Origin: JBHYDC01 sp051861205
Lineage (GTDB): Bacteria; Pseudomonadota; Alphaproteobacteria; Rhizobiales; Pleomorphomonadaceae
DNA: 31,925 bases
Reading direction: 5' to 3'
Assembly (NCBI GenBank): GCA_051861205.1
Contig: JBHYDC010000029.1
Location: 1 to 31,925, forward strand
How positions within the stretch are numbered: the stretch's first letter is position 1; every line of letters starts with the position of its first letter. Positions 8,046 through 15,686 of this stretch are shown in pieces. The translations under genes and the position numbers were made by a program. Below the pieces are notes generated by a model. That model did not search any database, was not told where the DNA came from, and saw only the letters and a program-made list of their open reading frames with translations.

Positions 8046-8630
8046 ATGCGAACAAGTGTCGTGCCCGCTGGATTCGATTCACTAGTCGCCGAAAATCATG
8101 CGCTGCGGCAACAGGTGGCGCATTTGAAGGCCGAACTGGCGATCCTCAAGCAACATCCAACACTTGCCGCCGGAATTAGGGGTGAGCAGCTATTCGCCGA
8201 CGCTCTTAACGGGAAGCTCTCGGTCGCAAACGCGGGACATGACATCCGCCTGCCAGGCGGGAGCATTCTCGAAGTTAAGACCAGCGCCCTGAATCGCCCC
8301 GTTCTAAAGACCTCTTCACGGCGATGGGCTTGGGCCAAAGTCATGGGGAGTTCTGGCAAGAAGCTATACGATTACCTGCTGCTCATCGGTGAGGCCGACG
8401 ATCGATTCCGTGCCGCCTACAAAGATCCAGTCTCTCCCTATGTTTTCTTTCTGGTTCCATTCAATGAGGTTGCTACGCTCGGGAACGAGACGAAAGGCAC
8501 TGTTGGCATTCAGCTTGTGTCGAATCCCGCAAAAGCAAGAGGAGTCAGTGCTCCGCTCTTTCAGCGCTACGAAATGACCCTGCAGGAGCTTCAAACTCAT
8601 TTTGGCGTATCAGCGAGCAACAACAGTTGA
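8046..8630 (+). CDS. Coiled-coil plus PD-(D/E)xK-like protein, function unknown
   Basis: 194 residues, not assigned to a named family. The N-terminal 35 residues form a short heptad-like coiled coil (LVAENHALRQQVAHLKAELAI). A compact alpha/beta domain follows. Its start, AAGIRGEQLFADALNG, has the Glu of the first nuclease-fold helix. Next comes AGHDIRLPGGSILEVKTS, where Asp66 and Glu76-x-Lys78 give the D-x(n)-ExK core of PD-(D/E)xK nucleases. The region YDYLLLIGE and YVFFLVPF reads as later core strands. It lies between the broken S1/P1 gene and the second attachment repeat, so it belongs to the small first island unit. A role in DNA cleavage or defence is inference; catalytic residues are only inferred by pattern. 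Confidence 0.6.
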   Translation: MRTSVVPAGFDSLVAENHALRQQVAHLKAELAILKQHPTLAAGIRGEQLFADALNGKLSVANAGHDIRLPGGSILEVKTSALNRPVLKTSSRRWAWAKVMGSSGKKLYDYLLLIGEADDRFRAAYKDPVSPYVFFLVPFNEVATLGNETKGTVGIQLVSNPAKARGVSAPLFQRYEMTLQELQTHFGVSASNNS

Positions 8631-8875
8631 TCGCCGATGCCTTGGCTGTTCCACGGTTGTCGAGGAAGTAATCTCGATCAGCGGCCTTTGCGCGGCTTCC
8701 GAGTTGCATCTGTCGCGATATGCAGCGGTGGCAGCCTGCATCCCGCCATGATCCCGGGGACGTCCCGGAATATCCCGGCAGAGACGTCCGACTGATCCCC
8801 GACTGTGTCCCCCCCCCCCTGTGTCCCCAGGAAGATCCGAGCGGTTCTGCGGCAGGGTTAAGTACTTGAAATGAT

Positions 8876-8909
8876 TGGCGGACCCGGCGAGATTCGAACT
8901 CACGACCTC
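8876..8909 (-). repeat. Attachment-site repeat, copy 2 (tRNA 3' end)
   Basis: Perfect 34-bp copy of 5951-5984, followed after three differing bases by the shared CTTCGGAGG. It lies 190 bp upstream of the integrase, the usual place for an att site. Read on the minus strand it is the T arm and 3' acceptor strand with CCA. The adjoining bases do not supply a D arm or 5' acceptor strand, so it is a duplicate and not a full tRNA. Confidence 0.75.
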
Positions 8910-9062
8910 TGCCTTCGGAGGCAAAAACCGCGTCCTTCGCCGTACCGCGATATTTTACGCTATAGCGCGCCAGAGCACTGAAAACAAAGGAAAAAGTTGA
9001 CGATGTCGCCGTCGTCCATACGATGGAGGCACTCCTCGATTTCCTTCCAACTGCTTCCGTGG

Positions 9063-9078
9063 TGCTTCCGCGGAAGCA
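9063..9078. promoter_or_regulatory. 16-bp palindrome upstream of integrase (possible operator or recombination accessory site)
   Basis: TGCTTCCGCGGAAGCA is a perfect inverted repeat ending 21 bp before the integrase ATG. A direct copy of its left half, TGCTTCCG, lies at 9052-9059. The position fits an operator controlling integrase expression, or an arm site for integrase or excisionase. Function not shown by the sequence. Confidence 0.4.
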
Positions 9079-9099
9079 ACGATCATCTGGGTTGTTCGC

Positions 9100-10446
9100 A
9101 TGGTCAATCTCACTAAGCGCGTTGTCGACGCCGCTGAAGTGCGGCCAGTCGAGTACTTCATCTGGGACGATGCTCTTCCTGGCTTTGGCCTTCGTGTCTT
9201 CCCATCCGGCAAGTGCAGCTATCTTGTGCAGTATCGAGCGGGTGGCCGCACCCGCCGATATGCGATTGGTCTACACGGGATCTGGACACCCGAGACGGCT
9301 CGACGCGAGGCGCGAATACTCCTTGGGCGCGTCGCCCAGGGCGATAACCCAGCTGAGGAAAAGCGACTCGATGCAAAGTCAATGACCATCCAAGAGCTCT
9401 GCGAGCGTTATCTTGCAGATTGCGAACGAGGCCTCATTCCCGGCAAGAAAGGCCGACCAAAGCGGCCGTCCACATTGGCAATTGATCGGAGCCGGATCAA
9501 CCGGCACATCATTCCATTGCTTGGGAATCGCAGAGTCAAGGACCTTACCTCCAGTGACATCACGCGCTTCCTTCGCGACGTTGCAGAGGGAAAGACCAAG
9601 ATCGACGTGAAGACAAGAAGGCGAGGCAGGGCCATCGTACGCGGCGGCATTGGGACCGGAGCGCGGGGCGTCGGTTTGCTCGGCGGCATCTTCACATACG
9701 CGATCCGTGAAGGAGTGATCGAGAAGAATCCGGCGCACGGTATTCGTAAAGTTGCCGATGCTGTGCGCGATCGGCGCCTGTCTGACCGAGAGTATCGCGT
9801 GCTCGGAGAGATCCTCACTGAAGCGAGCACTAACGCACAGTTCGAAACGGCGACGAAAATGATTCGCGCCATAGCGCTCACAGGCAGTCGGCGCGGAGAG
9901 ATCATCAATCTGATGGGACTTGAGGTCGACGTGGAACGCAGTTGCTTCCGGCTCCAGGACAGCAAGGAGGGCGCGTCGATCAGGCCGATTGGGCTGCCGA
10001 CTATAGAGTTACTAGACCCACTTCTTCCCGAAAACGAGGCGGCATTTGTCTTTCCCGGTACGGAAGAGGGCAAACCGCTCGCCGGGTTTCCGAAGCTCTG
10101 GAAGAAGCTTCTTGCTGGCACTCCACTCGCCGACATCACACCTCACGTTCTTCGCCATAGCTTTGCAAGCGTAGCGAACGACCTCGGATTTGCCGAAGCG
10201 ACCGTCGCCGCTCTTCTTGGCCATTCCCGTGGCACCGTGACCAGTCGATACATTCACACTATCGATACGGCTCTTGTGATGGCTGCGGATGCGGTCTCGA
10301 GCTACATAAATGGCCTCCTCAATGGGAGGGTGTTCGCGCGTAGCTCCTATTCCCTCGACAGGCCATCCAGGCGGGCGGCGCTTGACCGGCTGTTCGGCGA
10401 ACAGCGCCAATCCACGGCTACTATCGAACAGCGCCTCGCTGCGTGA
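9100..10446 (+). CDS. Tyrosine recombinase / site-specific integrase with arm-binding N-terminus
   Basis: 448-residue integrase that would insert and excise the island at the tRNA 3' end. An N-terminal DUF4102-like arm-type DNA-binding domain is seen (about 1-90), with FGLRVFPSGKCSYLVQYRAGG. A SAM-like core-binding domain follows (about 95-200), then the catalytic domain (about 220-410). Catalytic residues: Arg in LTGSRRGEIINL, His-x-x-Arg in HVLRHSFASVANDLG, His in LLGHSRG and the nucleophile Tyr in TSRYIHT. All expected residues are present, so it looks functional. The start ATG at 9100 has no strong Shine-Dalgarno but fits the family's N-terminus. The 40 residues after the Tyr are less typical. 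It lies next to attachment repeat copy 2. Confidence 0.9.
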   Translation: MVNLTKRVVDAAEVRPVEYFIWDDALPGFGLRVFPSGKCSYLVQYRAGGRTRRYAIGLHGIWTPETARREARILLGRVAQGDNPAEEKRLDAKSMTIQELCERYLADCERGLIPGKKGRPKRPSTLAIDRSRINRHIIPLLGNRRVKDLTSSDITRFLRDVAEGKTKIDVKTRRRGRAIVRGGIGTGARGVGLLGGIFTYAIREGVIEKNPAHGIRKVADAVRDRRLSDREYRVLGEILTEASTNAQFETATKMIRAIALTGSRRGEIINLMGLEVDVERSCFRLQDSKEGASIRPIGLPTIELLDPLLPENEAAFVFPGTEEGKPLAGFPKLWKKLLAGTPLADITPHVLRHSFASVANDLGFAEATVAALLGHSRGTVTSRYIHTIDTALVMAADAVSSYINGLLNGRVFARSSYSLDRPSRRAALDRLFGEQRQSTATIEQRLAA

Positions 10447-10586
10447 CACGCTCGCGGCAGAATGTCGAAGCGCTGACGGAACGTGAGGCTTGTTCGTGTT
10501 GATCCCATAGCGTCACACTCCGTCCTCGAGCAATTCGGGCCGTACGAGCGAGGACAATCAGGAGCTGCTCAACTATATGGATTACC

Positions 10587-12053
10587 ATGGGCGAGGCAAA
10601 ACGAAGAGCAGCGCAAAGAACGGTCCGGGAGGCATTCAGCCGACCGATGAAGCGCGCTCGTTTCGATCTGTTCGCCCTAGGCACACGTCTTTCTCCCACG
10701 CGGCTCATTTCTGAGGAGCGTTCACACTGGAGCGACCATGAAGAACGGGTTCTCGGGTTAGTCATTCGGGACACAGTTGATAATGACTATGGTTGGCTCT
10801 TAATGGCTCGCGATAAAATCGGGCGGTTTCGCTGCGTCGACCTTGAAACGTCCATCGACAATGAAAAGCTCACCGTTGAGCGGCTTCGCGAGCGCATCGC
10901 CAAGGCGGTCGAAGAAGCGGATTTTCTTGCGCTCGGCGATCAGGGCGACGAAACAAACTATCCAACCGATGTACTGGCTGTCCCTCAAGGAACCAAAAGC
11001 GAAATGCTTCACCCGCATTTCCGTATACTGAATGAGAGCCCTGGTCGGCACCCGAGCCGTTCCGTTTTCAAGGAAATTGCTCCTTGGCTGGCGCCTACAG
11101 ACCCGCATTTCGTAAGTGAATTTCAGTTCAAGCATTTCGATCAACGCCTTTGGGAGATGTACCTTTGGGCGACGTTCCGGGAGCTCGGGTTCGACATCAG
11201 CCAACCGGAGGCGCCCGACTTTCTGTGCAGGGCACCCGGCATAGCCTTTACCATTGAAGCGACCACGGTCAGCCCGTCGACTGATGGCGTACTCGCCGAC
11301 CATCCAGACCCGAAAACGCCGGAGGAAATGACTGAATTCCTTCATAACTACATGCCTATGAAATTTGGCTCCAGCTTAACCAGCAAGCTGAACAAGAAGG
11401 ACAAAGACGGACGGAGTTACTGGGAGCGTGGCGATGCTGCTGGTAAGCCGTTCCTGCTGGCAATCGCAGATTTTCACATCAGCGGTGGAGGTCGCGAGAC
11501 TGGTTCGATGACGTACACACACTCCGCCTTGTGGCCGTATCTCTACGGCCATCGTGTCGAGTGGGAGATGCTTGACGGCGAGCTGATAGTCCGCGCGGTG
11601 AAAGGCGTCGATCACGTCTACAAGACTAAGAGGGTAGAGACAGGTTTCTTTGATTTGCCAGGCGCAGAGAATATATCGGCTATCGTGTTTTCCAATGCTG
11701 GTACGCTTGCGAAATTTGACCGCATGGGCATTGCGGCTGGCTTTCTGCCATCAGACCATAAGTATTACCGCATGGGTTTTCGGCTAAATCCTGACCCCAA
11801 CGCCGTGCATCCAGTGCCATTCTGGGAGGAGATCGGGACAGACGACTATACTGAATATTGGTCAGACGAGCTTCAGATTTTTCACAACCCAAACGCAAAA
11901 AATCCAATCGGCGAAGATATGTTCGGTGGTGTGACACAGCATTTCTTCAGAGACGGAAAGCAGGTCACAGTTAGTCCGGAAAATATGGTCTTGGCATCGC
12001 GCACCATGATCATTGGCTCGATCGGTGACCAAGAGGAGCGTGTTGTCGTCTAG
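10587..12053 (+). CDS. Large protein of unknown function, possible nuclease-like fold
   Basis: 488 residues, no domain named with certainty. It begins with a basic tail (MGEAKRRAAQ). A central segment resembles the core of restriction-endonuclease folds: an acidic helix with RLWEMYLWATFRELGFD (Glu190), then PDFLCRAPGIAFTIEATTV, where Pro-Asp (210-211) and Glu224 fall at PD-(D/E)xK spacing but Thr stands where Lys is usual. Lys-rich GSSLTSKLNKKDKDG and the strand KPFLLAIADFH follow. The C-terminal half has DLPGAENISAIVFSNAGTLAKF and ends in HHFF-like aromatic motifs. From memory, similar proteins occur singly in Alphaproteobacteria under uninformative names. It sits between the integrase and the Argonaute pair, convergent with the latter; the AT content is higher than in its neighbours. 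AGGAG at 10560-10564 precedes the ATG at longer than usual spacing. Confidence 0.6.
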   Translation: MGEAKRRAAQRTVREAFSRPMKRARFDLFALGTRLSPTRLISEERSHWSDHEERVLGLVIRDTVDNDYGWLLMARDKIGRFRCVDLETSIDNEKLTVERLRERIAKAVEEADFLALGDQGDETNYPTDVLAVPQGTKSEMLHPHFRILNESPGRHPSRSVFKEIAPWLAPTDPHFVSEFQFKHFDQRLWEMYLWATFRELGFDISQPEAPDFLCRAPGIAFTIEATTVSPSTDGVLADHPDPKTPEEMTEFLHNYMPMKFGSSLTSKLNKKDKDGRSYWERGDAAGKPFLLAIADFHISGGGRETGSMTYTHSALWPYLYGHRVEWEMLDGELIVRAVKGVDHVYKTKRVETGFFDLPGAENISAIVFSNAGTLAKFDRMGIAAGFLPSDHKYYRMGFRLNPDPNAVHPVPFWEEIGTDDYTEYWSDELQIFHNPNAKNPIGEDMFGGVTQHFFRDGKQVTVSPENMVLASRTMIIGSIGDQEERVVV

Positions 12054-12196
12054 GAAATACGGAGCGAACCGCGCAATTCCTGCACGAGAGAGGGCGACTA
12101 CCCTCGCGAGTGTTCAGGCACTTGATCGTGCGCAGGCGTGAGGCAACTTTGCAAACCGCGCGTCGGCGGATTGCAAGCGGGGGTGGGCCGTGATGC

Positions 12197-13627
12197 TCAC
12201 ATAAACAAGCGAATGGGATAAGACTGCGGGTGAAGCTTCGGCATGCGCTTGACGATCGTCGCCAGCGTCCCTGCAAAATTCAGCGTCACCGGCAGACGAT
12301 CGTAGGGACCGTCATTGTTCCAATCCATCTTGGTGAGCGCGAGTGTCTCGCGACAAAGATCGTCGAAGTCGCCAAGACCAGCGTTGCGGACAAGAAGCAG
12401 CGGCTCGGGCGTCCCTTTGCCTTCCTTATAATAGTCCTTGCCCTTGGCAACGGCGGGCAGATTGCCCTGGGTCCAGAGCAGCGCTTGATGGGGCCCAAGC
12501 TGGAAGGTGGTCCCGCGGTGGCAAGGATAGCCGTGGGGCCGCTGCGGCTCTGCGATGAGAACGCCGCGCCAGCCGCAGCTTTGCTGAACGTGGACGAGCT
12601 CAATGTTGCTGGCGTTCGGGAAGGCGTCGAAGACGCCGTCGATCTCGTCGGGCCTAAACTCGGTGTTCTTGTGAACCACCACGCGCTGCGGCGGATCGCC
12701 CGAATGCTTGCGCTGGTAGATGGCGAGACTGCGCGCCATGACTTTCAGCATCTGTTCGCGGCGCAGATAGGGGTTCCGGCCAAACATATGAACGCCGTCG
12801 GCCTCGTAGGCGACGAACTCGAGTCCCGAGCCTTCGGCGTCGAAGACCTGGCTGCAGCAGATGGCGAAGCGTTGCGCGGCGTCGTCTCCCGAGCGCAGCG
12901 CATAGTCGATGCCGATGAACGCCGTGCCGGGCTGGACGTCCGCCAGTACCCACGGGATGCCGCCGGCCTTGGTATAGAGGGCGATGCCCAGCCGCCACGC
13001 CACACTGCACCGGCAATGGTAATTGAGTGCACCGTCCTCGCGCAGGAACTGGATGCAGATGCCCTCCGACGCGGCATAGGCCTTCACATAGTCGTGGAGG
13101 TCGAAGTCGTCGCCGGCCGGTCCGCGGAAGGCGGAGGTCCAGCTCTCTTTGAGGAGGATAACCACGACGTCGAAGCTGTCACGCGCATTGCGCAGGGCGA
13201 ACAGCGCGCGCGTGAGCGCTTCAGCCAGGACGACATGCGGAGCTGCCGCAGCGGCGATCTGGCCATCGAGATCGCCGGATAGAAGAATCCGGCTCGCCGG
13301 CTCGCCCCGTGCCAGGCGTACGCCAAACACTTTCTCGAAGCTTGGATAGGGCGGCAGGTAGGCTTTGCGCTCGCGCGGCTGATGGCTCTGGTCCAGCTCG
13401 CGCATCTGGGCAACCAACCGATCCTCGAGGTCGGCCGGGAGAATCATCCCGATTCGGATGGGATTTGAAACTGCCGAGAGCTTGTCACGGCTGTAGGGGC
13501 CGAACCGGATCAGGCCTTCCATGGGATGGATATCGACGTCGCGCGCATCGGACGAACCGAAGCGGAGCTTTGGCTCGGGGAGGACGATGTGCCCAGGCAG
13601 GCGGAAGGCTTGGGTTGCTGTGCTCAT
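12197..13627 (-). CDS. Short prokaryotic Argonaute (MID-PIWI) of a SPARSA-type pair
   Basis: 476 residues, the length of short pAgo proteins that keep only MID and PIWI and lack N and PAZ. MID region (about 130-235): FDVVVILLKESW, the helix with DDFDLHDYVKAYAASEGI, then ICIQFL with Gln and ALYTKAGGIPWVL with Lys, residues that hold the guide 5' end. PIWI (about 236-476): AFIGIDYAL, RVVVHKNTEF and the C-terminal LPVTLNFAGTLATIVKRM. A complete DEDX slicer tetrad is not seen, as is usual for short pAgos, so it should bind guide and target without cutting. Its start codon overlaps the stop of the SIR2-APAZ gene (ATGA), giving translational coupling and a probable heterodimer. In characterised SPARSA systems, guide-directed recognition of invader DNA switches on the SIR2 NADase. 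Confidence 0.88.
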   Translation of the reverse strand: MSTATQAFRLPGHIVLPEPKLRFGSSDARDVDIHPMEGLIRFGPYSRDKLSAVSNPIRIGMILPADLEDRLVAQMRELDQSHQPRERKAYLPPYPSFEKVFGVRLARGEPASRILLSGDLDGQIAAAAAPHVVLAEALTRALFALRNARDSFDVVVILLKESWTSAFRGPAGDDFDLHDYVKAYAASEGICIQFLREDGALNYHCRCSVAWRLGIALYTKAGGIPWVLADVQPGTAFIGIDYALRSGDDAAQRFAICCSQVFDAEGSGLEFVAYEADGVHMFGRNPYLRREQMLKVMARSLAIYQRKHSGDPPQRVVVHKNTEFRPDEIDGVFDAFPNASNIELVHVQQSCGWRGVLIAEPQRPHGYPCHRGTTFQLGPHQALLWTQGNLPAVAKGKDYYKEGKGTPEPLLLVRNAGLGDFDDLCRETLALTKMDWNNDGPYDRLPVTLNFAGTLATIVKRMPKLHPQSYPIRLFM

Positions 13628-15432
13628 GCCTTGCCGATCCCGCTGAATGCCGAGGTGCGGAGGATCTCGAATTCAGCGTCGATCCCGTCGGCAATTCCGA
13701 AGCTCTTCAGCCGAATGCTCGGCTCGCGCCCTATGATCAGAGTGATCCACCCCTCGATCATGGCGTTGGCGAATCGGTTATGGCGCCGGGCGCGCCGCTC
13801 GCGGACGAACTCGCGGCTGGTCTCGATGACGTCCTCCGGAGCATCCGCCCCGAGATCGGCGATAACGACGGGGTCCAAGAGCAGCCAGAACCGGTCGAGC
13901 CGATAGTCGACGCGCAGCTCGCAGGCCTCGCTCCAGGGCACTTCGGTTTTGGGGATCAATCCTGCAAGTCGATCAACGGGCTTGGCGGTGTCGGTGTTGA
14001 ATACCGCAGGCTGCACCTGCCCTGGGACGGGCCGGAGCCGGGCTCGATTGCGCCGACGCTCGATCGTGAGCCCAGGGCGCTGGGCGATCGAACGGAAGAG
14101 CGCGTCACGAACCAGGGCTCGCTCGCCGCCCTCTTTGAAGAGTCGCTTGTCAGAAAGCGGGTGCTGATCGAACGCTTTGATGCCGAACGGCTCGAAAGCG
14201 GCCCTAATGTCGGCGTCGCGTCCAAAGGCCAGCACGCCGTCACGGGTGCGGTGCGCGATTATGTCGACGGCCGCTTTGGCAATCGCCTCGTCAATCTCCT
14301 TGTCGCCGCCGATGGTGCAATCGACGATCCGGCAGAGCGCTGGCCGGGACGTGACCGCCAAGGCGTTCATGCGGATCGCCGGTACTGAACCGGTGCTTAT
14401 CCGCGGCGTCGCCTTGGCCAGCCGCGGACGGGCAGCGCCCGTCAAGGCTGCGATCTTCTCGGCCGTTTGCGGCAGGTAGCGCAGCAGGTCTGAGAAGAGC
14501 TCGTCGAACGACTCCGCCTCGACGAGATGGGCGTCGATGCCAAGAGCCCGGGCACGATCGATCAGTTCGGTGACAGCGGGATAGGGCGTATCGTGACCGC
14601 GCTTGAACCAGAACAAGCCACCCGGAAATCCTCGGCCGTCGTCGAGCGCTTCGGTGAGGGCCTCCATGATCGACGCGTCGCGGCCGCTGTAGCCGATGAT
14701 GGCGAGGCCTTGCCGCCGGCCGGCGTCGATCAGGTTGCGCCTCATTTCGACGTCCTGCTGGCGAAGCTCGGCGTCGGTGTTCTTGAGCGCGTCGGAGTGG
14801 TAGTCACCATGCAGCTTGCCGTAGACCGGCCAGCGGTTTTCGTCGAAGGCGCGGCGGACTCTCCCCGGCTCCTTCAAGTCGCCGACGACAAGGCGGCCGG
14901 TCCCGCCGAGACGTTCGGCGGCCGCGTCCTCGACAGTGCGATCGAAATTGGTCGACCAGACGACCCGGCAGAGATCCTCGGCCATCAGCATGGCGAGCGC
15001 GTGGTGGCCGAACGATGGCTTGCCGCGCGCAATAAGCTCATCAAGATAAGAGCGGCGGTCCTTGGCCGAATGGTAGGTTGCCTCGAAATAGGCCGAGTAC
15101 TCGGTTTCCGAGCCCGCAGGCGGAAAGCTGCCGAGCGCATCAAAATGCGCCTGCAGCTTGCGCTGCACCGCCGGCTCGCCGATATCGGTGATCGCCGAGG
15201 GCGGCAGCTTCTTCTGCGACCGGTACAGGCGCTGCTTGAAATCCCAGATCATGTCGCCGGCTGTCTTGATGCCTGCAGCCCGCGAGGCACCTGCACCCAC
15301 GAACCACATAATCTGCGCAGCGCGCAGCTGAAATAACCTCAGGAAGGCCGGTGTATCGAGAGCGCGAACTACCGGCCCGGCTGGCGCAGGCTCAGCATCG
15401 AGCGTCTCCCGGGAAGAGGGCAACAAATTCAT
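13624..15432 (-). CDS. SIR2-APAZ effector protein of a SPARSA-type defence pair
   Basis: About 602 residues. N-terminal SIR2 domain (about 45-325, counted from the TTG at 15444): NAD-binding FVGAGASRAAGI, STNFD with Asn166, KLHGDYH with His212, and AIIGYSGRDASIMEAL. The C-terminal half (about 350-606) has no named motif but is where the APAZ domain lies, replacing the N-PAZ part of long Argonautes. Family knowledge: the SIR2 domain hydrolyses NAD+ once the Ago partner meets target nucleic acid, causing abortive infection. The Asn and His needed for NAD hydrolysis are both present. Start: ATG at 15432 is given; TTG at 15444 would add four residues and also lies downstream of an AAGGAG. A 254-bp non-coding stretch upstream is likely to hold the promoter. 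The downstream gene is coupled by ATGA overlap. Confidence 0.9.
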   Translation of the reverse strand: MNLLPSSRETLDAEPAPAGPVVRALDTPAFLRLFQLRAAQIMWFVGAGASRAAGIKTAGDMIWDFKQRLYRSQKKLPPSAITDIGEPAVQRKLQAHFDALGSFPPAGSETEYSAYFEATYHSAKDRRSYLDELIARGKPSFGHHALAMLMAEDLCRVVWSTNFDRTVEDAAAERLGGTGRLVVGDLKEPGRVRRAFDENRWPVYGKLHGDYHSDALKNTDAELRQQDVEMRRNLIDAGRRQGLAIIGYSGRDASIMEALTEALDDGRGFPGGLFWFKRGHDTPYPAVTELIDRARALGIDAHLVEAESFDELFSDLLRYLPQTAEKIAALTGAARPRLAKATPRISTGSVPAIRMNALAVTSRPALCRIVDCTIGGDKEIDEAIAKAAVDIIAHRTRDGVLAFGRDADIRAAFEPFGIKAFDQHPLSDKRLFKEGGERALVRDALFRSIAQRPGLTIERRRNRARLRPVPGQVQPAVFNTDTAKPVDRLAGLIPKTEVPWSEACELRVDYRLDRFWLLLDPVVIADLGADAPEDVIETSREFVRERRARRHNRFANAMIEGWITLIIGREPSIRLKSFGIADGIDAEFEILRTSAFSGIGKA

Positions 15433-15686
15433 TGCTCCGGACAAGGGGGGCCGGCGCTCCTTTCAGTGACAGCCGTTCGACCGGGCGGCAGTCGAGGGCT
15501 ATACTCGACGATATCGTAGAGCGGACTGTGGGGTGAGAACAAAAGGGAAAATTGCCTGTGGATACTTGCTGAGAAGCAGGCTGACTGGATGCAGATCTGG
15601 TGGTTGGGCAGGGCCCAAGACGGCGCCAAAGGGGCGGGTTCTTGGATCGTCAGGGCGCCATTGCGGTCATTTCTAATGGCGCTCTG

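Larger units (their letters stand above)
8631..9099. other. Non-coding junction between island units
   Basis: About 470 bases without a convincing gene. It holds a 10-bp palindrome GGGACGTCCC (8757-8766), a run of eleven C (8809-8819) flanked by TGTGT, a 13-bp sequence CCTGTGTCCCCAG (8818-8830) also present at 6124-6136, the second tRNA-3'-end repeat (8876-8909) and a 16-bp palindrome ahead of the integrase (9063-9078). Short minus-strand reading frames here carry no recognisable domain. Confidence 0.55.

Noticed and set aside
8610..8924. 104-codon minus-strand frame near the second repeat
   Set aside because: It runs through the C-run, palindromes and tRNA-like repeat, and has no recognisable domain.
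12054..12196. Strong terminator between the convergent genes
   Set aside because: Only a weak GAGGG/CCCTC stem (near 12090-12106) without a T-run is present.
12230..13282. Long plus-strand open frame opposite the Argonaute gene
   Set aside because: Its translation has no domain and exists because the high-GC codons of the minus-strand pAgo leave the opposite frame open; the pAgo motifs are clear.
12197..13627. Calling the Argonaute a DNA- or RNA-slicing enzyme
   Set aside because: A full DEDX tetrad is not seen and the protein has the short pAgo form, which is normally inactive for cutting.
13309..15336. Long plus-strand frames opposite SIR2-APAZ
   Set aside because: Complementary shadows of the SIR2-APAZ gene, whose NAD-binding and catalytic motifs are intact.
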